Part shown: one piece after another, positions 1 through 4,891 of the stretch
Layout: every line of letters starts with the position of its first letter
Numbering within the stretch: position 1 is the first letter of the stretch
Origin: Desulfurococcales archaeon
GTDB taxonomy: Archaea > Thermoproteota > Thermoprotei_A > Sulfolobales > NBVN01
Direction of reading: 5' to 3'
Assembly: GCA_021160415.1 (NCBI GenBank)
Contig: JAGHCP010000038.1
Span: forward strand, 1-9,063
DNA length: 9,063 bases
Made by a program: the position numbers and the translations under genes
The notes under the pieces: model-generated
What the model was told of the DNA's origin: nothing
The model's database searches: none
What the model saw: only the letters and a program-made list of their open reading frames with translations

Positions 1-318
1 AAAATCCCAGCAACAGCAGGCCCTGACTGGGGAGACATGGTAAAAGCTTTCAGCCTTTATAACTTAAAGAACTCTACATGGAGCAATACAACCATAGTTA
101 ATGCTTCTATAAACCCACCTACATTTGTGTTCTACCAGAACGCAACAGCGAATAGAATTGTTAGTGGTGTGTGGCAATACGGTAATGGCTATATAGTAGT
201 CAATGATTTACCACCCTTAGACTGGAATGGAACTGACCCTCATGGTACCTCACCTGATTTCGACGCCACTTTAGCAGTGTTTGTGCCTCTATATATCTGG
301 CTCGCTACTAAGTCATAG
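1..318 (+). CDS. C-terminal part of a secreted, sequon-rich protein (5' end outside window)
   Basis: The frame is open from base 1 to the TAG at 316-318, so this is the last 105 residues of a longer protein rather than a short gene starting at the internal ATG at 37. I do not recognise the family. Five N-glycosylation sequons are visible, at N24 (NST), N29 (NTT), N34 (NAS), N47 (NAT) and N76 (NGT). The sequence is rich in Asn, Thr, Ser and aromatic residues and has few charges, which is typical of archaeal surface or exported proteins (S-layer-like, binding-protein-like). There is no convincing C-terminal membrane anchor, although the last 20 residues are fairly hydrophobic. The DNA is clearly more A/T-rich than the genes to the right. 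That it is extracellular and glycosylated is inferred from the sequons and composition, not from homology. Confidence 0.7.
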   Translation, partial: KIPATAGPDWGDMVKAFSLYNLKNSTWSNTTIVNASINPPTFVFYQNATANRIVSGVWQYGNGYIVVNDLPPLDWNGTDPHGTSPDFDATLAVFVPLYIWLATKS

Positions 319-333
319 TTTTTCAGTTATTTT
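319..333 (+). terminator. T-rich archaeal-type terminator after the surface-protein gene
   Basis: Directly after the TAG stop there are five T residues (319-323), a short CAG break and then TTATTTT (327-333). No stem-loop is needed: archaeal RNA polymerase commonly terminates at oligo-T runs in the non-template strand. The position immediately after a gene and before the glyA promoter fits. Inferred from sequence only. Confidence 0.5.
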
Positions 334-382
334 GGTTAAAGGAAATACTATTTACCTTCGTACCCCAGTTTCTTAGGGTGAG
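334..382 (+). promoter_or_regulatory. Putative glyA promoter and Shine-Dalgarno
   Basis: GGTTAAAGG (334-342) and GGAAATACTATTTA (341-354) are A/T-rich elements with purine-rich flanks resembling BRE/TATA pairs. They would place transcription starts near 364 or 376. AGGGTGAG at 375-382 is a good Shine-Dalgarno match to the archaeal 16S 3' end, nine bases before the ATG at 392, which supports that start over the second ATG at 398. The exact TATA box cannot be settled by eye. Confidence 0.45.
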
Positions 383-391
383 TCCATAGAA

Positions 392-1690
392 ATGAGTATG
401 AATCAGAATCTCTCCAAGATTATCGAAATTGTCCGTAACCATAATAGGTGGAGGAGGTTTGAGTGCGTTAACCTCATCGCGTCTGAGAATACCATGTCTC
501 CTTTGGCTGAGGCGGCTTACTTCACCGATATGATGCATAGGTATGCTGAGGGTAAGCCTAGGAAGAGGTACTACCAAGGGAATAAGTTCACGGATGAGAT
601 TGAGTTGCTCGTCATGGATTTGATTTCTAGGCTTCTTGAGGTTGAGTTCGTTGAGCCTAGACCTATCAGTGGGACGATAGCTAATGCTACTGTGTTCAGG
701 AACCTGGCTTCCCCCGGAGATAAGGCTCTGATCGCCCCTGTTCAGGCAGGTGCTCACGTCTCACACACTAAGTTCGGTACGTTGGGTGCTTTAGGTATTC
801 AGCAGATAGAGCTCCCGTACGACGTGGAGAGGTGGAACATCGACGTCGATAGAGCCGTGAAGCTAATTGAGGAGGTGAGGCCTAAGTTCGTCACGCTGGG
901 TGCGAGTGTGTACATGTTCCCACACCCAACTAAGGAAATAGCTGACGCCGCCCACGCGGTCGGTGCTAAGGTCGTTCACGACGTCGCCCACGTGCTAGGC
1001 TTAATCACTGGGAAGGTGTGGCCCAACCCCATACATGAGGGCGCGGACGTAGCGACTTCGTCAACACATAAAACCTTCCCAGGCCCGCAGGGAGGGATAA
1101 TATTCACCAACGATAAAGCAATATATAAGGCAGTCTCTAAGACCGTGTTCCCGTGGTTCGTGAGCAACCACCACCTCCACAGACTCCCGGCATTAGCCGT
1201 CACAGCGGTTGAGATGCTTAAGTTCGGGGAGGAGTACGCTAGGCAGGTTGTGAGGAACGCTCAGGCTTTCGCGGAGGCTTTAAGTCAGGAAGGCTTCAAG
1301 ATACCCACCGAGAATCTAGGGTACACTAAGTCCCACGCGTTCGTTGTGGATGTGAGGCCTCAGGGAGGGGGCGCTAAAGCCGCTAAACTCCTGGAGGACG
1401 CCAACATAATCCTGAACAAGAACCTACTCCCATGGGACCCGCCGGAAGCGGTGAAGGACCCGAGCGGGTTGAGGATAGGGACGCAGGAAATGACGAGGTT
1501 CGGCATGAAGGAGGATGACTTCAGGGAGCTAGCTAAGCTGATAAGGGAGGTGCTGATAGACGGGAAGGACCCAGGCGAAGTGAGGAAGAAAGTAGTCGAG
1601 TTCAGGAGGAACTTCATCGAGGTGAAGTACGGCTACGACGTGCCGGAAGACCTCATGAAGAGCGCCATAAAGGTGCCTATGATCCTATGA
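392..1690 (+). CDS. glyA: Serine hydroxymethyltransferase (archaeal type)
   Basis: This PLP enzyme interconverts serine and glycine while moving a one-carbon unit to or from a folate or methanopterin carrier, in the cytoplasm. Visible signatures along its 432 residues are LIASEN (E32 in the substrate-binding loop), the KRYYQG segment (Y60/Y61), GAHVSH (H122, the residue that stacks on PLP), HDVAHVLGL (D197 pairs with the PLP ring nitrogen; H200), STHKTFPGPQGG (K227, the Schiff-base lysine) and GLRIGTQE (R361, which binds the substrate carboxylate). FPGPQGG, FVSNHHLH and NKNLLPWD are typical of archaeal members, and the length is normal. Its stop overlaps the next start (ATGA at 1687-1690), so the two are probably translationally coupled. 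Codons in the first third end in T more often than those near the 3' end. The carrier (tetrahydrofolate or a methanopterin) cannot be read from the sequence. Confidence 0.95.
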   Translation: MSMNQNLSKIIEIVRNHNRWRRFECVNLIASENTMSPLAEAAYFTDMMHRYAEGKPRKRYYQGNKFTDEIELLVMDLISRLLEVEFVEPRPISGTIANATVFRNLASPGDKALIAPVQAGAHVSHTKFGTLGALGIQQIELPYDVERWNIDVDRAVKLIEEVRPKFVTLGASVYMFPHPTKEIADAAHAVGAKVVHDVAHVLGLITGKVWPNPIHEGADVATSSTHKTFPGPQGGIIFTNDKAIYKAVSKTVFPWFVSNHHLHRLPALAVTAVEMLKFGEEYARQVVRNAQAFAEALSQEGFKIPTENLGYTKSHAFVVDVRPQGGGAKAAKLLEDANIILNKNLLPWDPPEAVKDPSGLRIGTQEMTRFGMKEDDFRELAKLIREVLIDGKDPGEVRKKVVEFRRNFIEVKYGYDVPEDLMKSAIKVPMIL

Positions 1691-2466
1691 AGGTTTTCAA
1701 GTGGTCTGAACTCACGTGGGAGGAAATAAGGGAGTACCTAACGGAGGGGGCGGTAGCCCTCCTCCCAGTCGGTAGTGTGGAGCAGCACGGCCCCCACCTA
1801 CCGGTAGGGACGGACTTCATCGTTGCTGAGGCAGTAGCTGAGCTTGCAGCTAAGGAAGTGATTGAGGGAGGTGTTAAGGCCTTACTCCTCCCCACAATCA
1901 CATACGGCCTTAGCTCGATGTGGGTGGCCTACCCAGGCACCGTGACGCTGAGGACTGAGACATTCCTCAACCTAATTAAGGACGTCCTGAAATCCGTGAT
2001 CAAGGCTGGCGGTGAGAAGGTCGTCGTGGTTAACGGTCATGCAGGGAACTCCGACGCCTTGAGGGTTGCCTGCAGGGATGCTGTGGAGGAGGTGGGCAGG
2101 GGGGAGGTCGCCGTCCTCTCCGTGTGGGAGCTCTGCGGTGAGTTAATCAACGAGGTTTTCCAGACGAAGTTCTTCCATGCCTGCGAGGTGGAGACCAGCT
2201 TGATGCTGGCCCTTAAGCGTAGGTTGAAGCACCCGCTGAGACCTGGTGGGGAAATATTCAGGAAGTACGGGGATAGGTGGCACAGCCTGGACCTCACAGT
2301 AAGGCCTAAGGCGTACGTCTACAGACCTGAGTCCAAGGGGATGCATGGCCCTGGGTCTTTCGGCAGGCCTGACCTAGCCTCAGCTGAGAAGGGGTTTAGG
2401 CTGCTGGAATGCGTGGTTACGTCCTTAGCTGACTTCATCAAGGAGTTCGTGGAGGGGAAAGCCTAA
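1687..2466 (+). CDS. Creatininase-family metal-dependent amidohydrolase
   Basis: The 259 residues carry the hallmarks of the creatininase family, which hydrolyses cyclic or linear amides with two divalent metals. The segment at 26-43 contains LPVGSVEQHGPHLP and the expected metal ligands E32, H34 and D43. NGHAGN (116-121) supplies H118. HACEVETS (164-171) is the family's HAGE.ETS motif with Cys166 in place of Gly and a probable ligand at E167. GRPDLASAEKG (226-236) is the conserved C-terminal stretch. The family includes creatininase, the archaeal formamide hydrolase ArfB of flavin/F420 biosynthesis, and MftE-type peptidases; nothing here fixes the substrate. Creatinine itself is unlikely, because no creatinase or sarcosine oxidase is nearby. 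The ATG lies inside the glyA stop (ATGA), which implies translational coupling and one transcript. The 3' end overlaps the opposing gene by four bases. Confidence 0.88.
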   Translation: MKVFKWSELTWEEIREYLTEGAVALLPVGSVEQHGPHLPVGTDFIVAEAVAELAAKEVIEGGVKALLLPTITYGLSSMWVAYPGTVTLRTETFLNLIKDVLKSVIKAGGEKVVVVNGHAGNSDALRVACRDAVEEVGRGEVAVLSVWELCGELINEVFQTKFFHACEVETSLMLALKRRLKHPLRPGGEIFRKYGDRWHSLDLTVRPKAYVYRPESKGMHGPGSFGRPDLASAEKGFRLLECVVTSLADFIKEFVEGKA

Positions 2467-3119
2467 TCCACTAGGCGGTACTCCCTCCCACCGTGGAGGT
2501 ACACCAACCCCTCCCTAATCATCGCGTTGAGGAGCTCCCTCTCCTCCTGCTTAAGGCCTCTCACCTCAGAAACCCTCAAAGGGAACCTCGATTTGAAAGC
2601 GTTCAGGAAGGAAGGGGAAACAAGTAAATCACCGATGGCGACGACCCTCCCCTCCCGAACGTAGGCATCTATGGGCTTCCTTGAGAGCTTCGATGCCTGA
2701 GAAGCCCTAACCACGCCCCTCTCCTTAAGCAAGTCCTCGAACCCCGCAACGCTTTTCCTCGATTGGTTAGGCGTTAAGCCCTTCCGTAGGAGGTCAAGCT
2801 CCTTCTCAAGCTTGGACACCCTCTCCTCGAGGGACTCGATTAAGGCCCTCAACTCATTAACGGCTTCAGCTAAGGCCTTAAAGTCCTCGGAACTTAAGGG
2901 CTGCTTAGGAGTGCTTAACTCATCCTCAAGGCCTTGGGGAAGCCCTGCCCTAACGACGTACCCCCCTCTAGAAGACCTTATGAGGTAACCCGCCTCCCTC
3001 AAACGCATTATGGCGGACCTAACGGTTCCGTAGGGAATCCCTAAAGCGTCAGCTATCTCACGAGGGTTCGACCCCGGGTTCTCCTTGATGAAGGCAAGCA
3101 CCTTCCTGTCGACGCTCAA
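2463..3119 (-). CDS. Winged-helix DNA-binding protein with central coiled coil
   Basis: The protein has 218 residues. Residues 4-57 form a clear winged helix-turn-helix: a first helix (KVLAFIKENPG), then PREIADALGIPYGTVRSAI as the helix-turn-helix, then LREAGYLIRSSRGGYVV as the wing. Residues 76-113 are a leucine-rich heptad stretch, probably a dimerising coiled coil. Residues 126-170 and 180-218 look like two further small helix-turn-helix or wing-like units (for example QASKLSRKPIDAYVREG, and a C-terminal GLVYLHGGREYRLV hairpin). I do not recognise the full-length family; an archaeal transcription regulator or chromatin-type protein is the likely role. Start: TTG at 3119. An in-frame TGA at 3126-3128 leaves no earlier choice, and a later GTG (3101) would cut into the first helix. 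It is divergent from the 87-residue gene and may control it; its 3' end overlaps the creatininase-family gene by four bases. Confidence 0.8.
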   Translation of the reverse strand: MSVDRKVLAFIKENPGSNPREIADALGIPYGTVRSAIMRLREAGYLIRSSRGGYVVRAGLPQGLEDELSTPKQPLSSEDFKALAEAVNELRALIESLEERVSKLEKELDLLRKGLTPNQSRKSVAGFEDLLKERGVVRASQASKLSRKPIDAYVREGRVVAIGDLLVSPSFLNAFKSRFPLRVSEVRGLKQEERELLNAMIREGLVYLHGGREYRLVD

Positions 3120-3192
3120 AACCCATCATTAAAAATAATACCTTCGAAGCCTAAAATAGTCGAGGTGATTAAGCATTCCCTCCAGGGAGCAC
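3120..3192. promoter_or_regulatory. Divergent promoter region with two short inverted repeats
   Basis: This is the 73-base spacer between the winged-helix gene (leftward) and the small gene (rightward). The A/T-rich block TTAAAAATAATA (3129-3140) could be a TATA box for the leftward gene, although it is only about 15-20 bases from its TTG. CCTAAAATAG (3150-3159) suits a rightward TATA, with a start near 3181. CTTCGAAG (3142-3149) is a perfect 8-base palindrome between the two. TCCCT-CC-AGGGA (3177-3188) is a second perfect dyad lying on the probable ribosome-binding site (AGGGAG) of the small gene. Either could be the binding site of the winged-helix protein; the second could also hide the ribosome-binding site in RNA. 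GAGGTGATT at 3162-3170 looks like a strong Shine-Dalgarno but is more than 20 bases from the ATG. Confidence 0.45.
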
Positions 3193-3456
3193 ATGATCAA
3201 GGAAATAATTAACAGGGTGGAGGAAAGTCAGGACGAGTGGAGGAAGGCGGCCTTCTACTCAGATGAGGCGGTGACTCAGCTGCTGGAGGAGCTCTACAAG
3301 AGATGGGAAGGGTCAGGCATGGCGGGGATCCCCCTCGACTACGCAACCGATGAGGAGCTAAGCATACTCTACGATAAGGCCATGTCGGTCTCGTCGGAGA
3401 AGGGATTCAGCACATTCAAAAACTTCGTGAGGAAAGCGATATCACCGGGTAAATAA
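3193..3456 (+). CDS. Small acidic helical protein of unknown function (87 aa)
   Basis: I do not recognise this protein. It is 87 residues long, soluble-looking, without signal peptide, membrane segment or Cys, and rich in Glu, Lys, Asp and Ser. It probably forms three or four helices: 1-22, 24-38, 52-65 and 70-84, with a Gly/Pro break near 40-48 (GSGMAGIP). The reasons to call it a gene are its full use of an otherwise empty gap, G/C-ending codons matching its neighbours, and an ATG with AGGGAG just upstream (3184-3189). Its TAA (3454-3456) lies two bases from the serS stop on the other strand. It is divergent from a DNA-binding protein, so it may be its regulatory target or partner; this is inferred from position only. 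Confidence 0.7.
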   Translation: MIKEIINRVEESQDEWRKAAFYSDEAVTQLLEELYKRWEGSGMAGIPLDYATDEELSILYDKAMSVSSEKGFSTFKNFVRKAISPGK

Positions 3457-3458
3457 CT

Positions 3459-4835
3459 TCATGAGGACTTCCTAGCGGGATGTATGAAGTCCTTAGGCGC
3501 CTTCCTGTAGGGCTCCAGATACTTCCTCAAGGCCTTAGGCACCTCAACCACGCCGTCCTCCCTCTGGAAGTTTTCCAGGATCGCGGTTATCGTTCTAGTG
3601 CTGGCTATGGCCGTGGAGCTAAGCATGTGAACGAAGTCCTTAACCATGCCTTTCCTCCTCACGAACTTCACGTTGAGCTTATATGCCTGCCAGTCAAGCA
3701 CGTTGCTGCAGCTGACCAGCTCCCTGAACCTGCCTTGAGCTGGGTACCAAGCCTCTAAGTCGTACTTCATCGCCGCCCTCAGGTTGAGCTCGCCTGAGGC
3801 GATATTCACGACCCTGTGAGGTATGCCTAAACCTCTGTACAGCTCCTCAGCATTCCCTATTAACATGTCGAAGACATCCCAGCTCTGCTCAGGTAACGTG
3901 TAGGCGAACTGCTCCACCTTATGGAACTGATGCACCCTGAAAATGCCTTTAATGTCCCTGTTAGCCGCGCCAGCCTCCTTCCTGAAGCAGGGGCTCACAC
4001 CCACGTACAGCAGCGGCAGGTCCTCCTCCGGTATGGTTTCCCCGGCGTGGAGGGCTGCGAGAGGGTGTTCCGCGGTGGCTATTAGGTAGAGATCCTCCCC
4101 GTCGATCTTGTAGAGGGCGTCCTTAAACGCCTCGAACTCCTCCACAGCCCTCATGAAGTCCCCTTTAAGCATGTATGGAGGGAGAACGAGCCTGAACCCC
4201 TTACTCGTTAAGTAATCCATGGCGTAAGTGATGAGGGCGATGTCCAGCCATACGATGTCGTCGAAGAGGTAGTAGAACCTTGACCCGGAAACCTCGCCTG
4301 CCTTCAAAGTGTTGCCGAGCCCCAACACGTACTCCAGCATGTCGGCGTGCCCCACAAACTCCCTCTCAGTCACCTCGTACTCCATCCTAACGCCCTTACC
4401 TTCCGTTTCGGCTAGGAATTCCTTCAGATGCTTGCTCTGGACGACGGCCTTACCCCAAACCCTAACGACGGCGTTATGGGTTTCGTCAGGCCCTACCGGT
4501 ACGGACTCGTGGAGCAGTGAGGGCATCCCGTTAAGCAGCTCCTTGCGCCTGCTGTCCAACTCCTTAAGCCTTGCCTCCAACTCCCCAATCTCCTTAAGGA
4601 GCTCCCTCGCCTCCGCTATCTTCGCATCCCTCTCCCCGCCGGATAGCTTAGGTATTTGTGCGCTGATGACGTTGTGCTTATGCCTCAGCTTGTTTAGCTC
4701 CGTCTGAGTCCTCCTCCACTCCGAGTCGACGTTGAGGAACTCGTCGACGAGGCCGGGATCCATGAACCTCTTCCTTAGATTATCCTTCATCACGTCTGGG
4801 TTCTCTCGAAGCGCCTTAAGCACTGACCACGGCAT
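3459..4835 (-). CDS. serS: Seryl-tRNA synthetase (class II, standard type)
   Basis: This enzyme charges tRNA-Ser (and tRNA-Sec where present) with serine. Numbering is from the ATG at 4835 (458 residues). Residues about 10-105 form the long antiparallel helical arm that grips the tRNA-Ser variable arm. The catalytic core contains motif 1 near 213-222 (GFRLVLPPYM), the serine-pocket TAE (254-256), motif 2 (FRKEAGAANRDIKGIFRVHQF, 284-304) and motif 3 (STAIASTRT, invariant R414, then ILENFQREDG). STAIA.(S)RT is an archaeal variant of motif 3. This is not the rare methanogen-type SerRS. The frame also opens at a GTG at 4895 that overlaps the helicase stop, but the extra 20 residues have no counterpart in the family, whose members start close to PWSVLKALRENP, and a promoter-like element lies between the two starts. 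The length from 4835 is typical. Confidence 0.95.
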   Translation of the reverse strand: MPWSVLKALRENPDVMKDNLRKRFMDPGLVDEFLNVDSEWRRTQTELNKLRHKHNVISAQIPKLSGGERDAKIAEARELLKEIGELEARLKELDSRRKELLNGMPSLLHESVPVGPDETHNAVVRVWGKAVVQSKHLKEFLAETEGKGVRMEYEVTEREFVGHADMLEYVLGLGNTLKAGEVSGSRFYYLFDDIVWLDIALITYAMDYLTSKGFRLVLPPYMLKGDFMRAVEEFEAFKDALYKIDGEDLYLIATAEHPLAALHAGETIPEEDLPLLYVGVSPCFRKEAGAANRDIKGIFRVHQFHKVEQFAYTLPEQSWDVFDMLIGNAEELYRGLGIPHRVVNIASGELNLRAAMKYDLEAWYPAQGRFRELVSCSNVLDWQAYKLNVKFVRRKGMVKDFVHMLSSTAIASTRTITAILENFQREDGVVEVPKALRKYLEPYRKAPKDFIHPARKSS

Positions 4836-4840
4836 CTCCG

Positions 4841-4881
4841 AACCACACTTAGGTGTTTCTGGGCGGCAATAATATCTTTTC
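4841..4881 (-). promoter_or_regulatory. Putative internal serS promoter
   Basis: On the minus strand, GGAAAAGATATTAT (4882-4869) reads as a purine-rich BRE followed by a TATA-like box centred near 4872. Archaeal transcription usually starts about 25 bases downstream, here about 4846, which leaves a leader of roughly 11 bases before the ATG at 4835 with only a weak GGTTCGGAG. This would give serS its own transcript independent of the helicase gene and supports the shorter start. Based on sequence only. Confidence 0.4.
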
Positions 4882-4891
4882 CATGGGCGAC

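Noticed and set aside
323..757. 144-residue open frame on the minus strand across the glyA start
   Set aside because: It lies almost wholly antisense to a strongly supported SHMT coding region and its translation has no recognisable motif.
1687..2466. True creatininase in a creatinine-degradation operon
   Set aside because: No creatinase or sarcosine oxidase is visible, and the family covers several other amide substrates in archaea.
2549..2940. Recurrent AAGGCCT-like heptamers as a repeat family or protein-binding signal
   Set aside because: They recur in codon-determined positions (AAG GCC and similar) in several genes and have no regular spacing.
4309..4707. 132-residue plus-strand open frame inside serS
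   Set aside because: Antisense shadow of serS; the Ser/Leu-rich translation is what the reverse of G/C-rich Glu/Lys codons produces.
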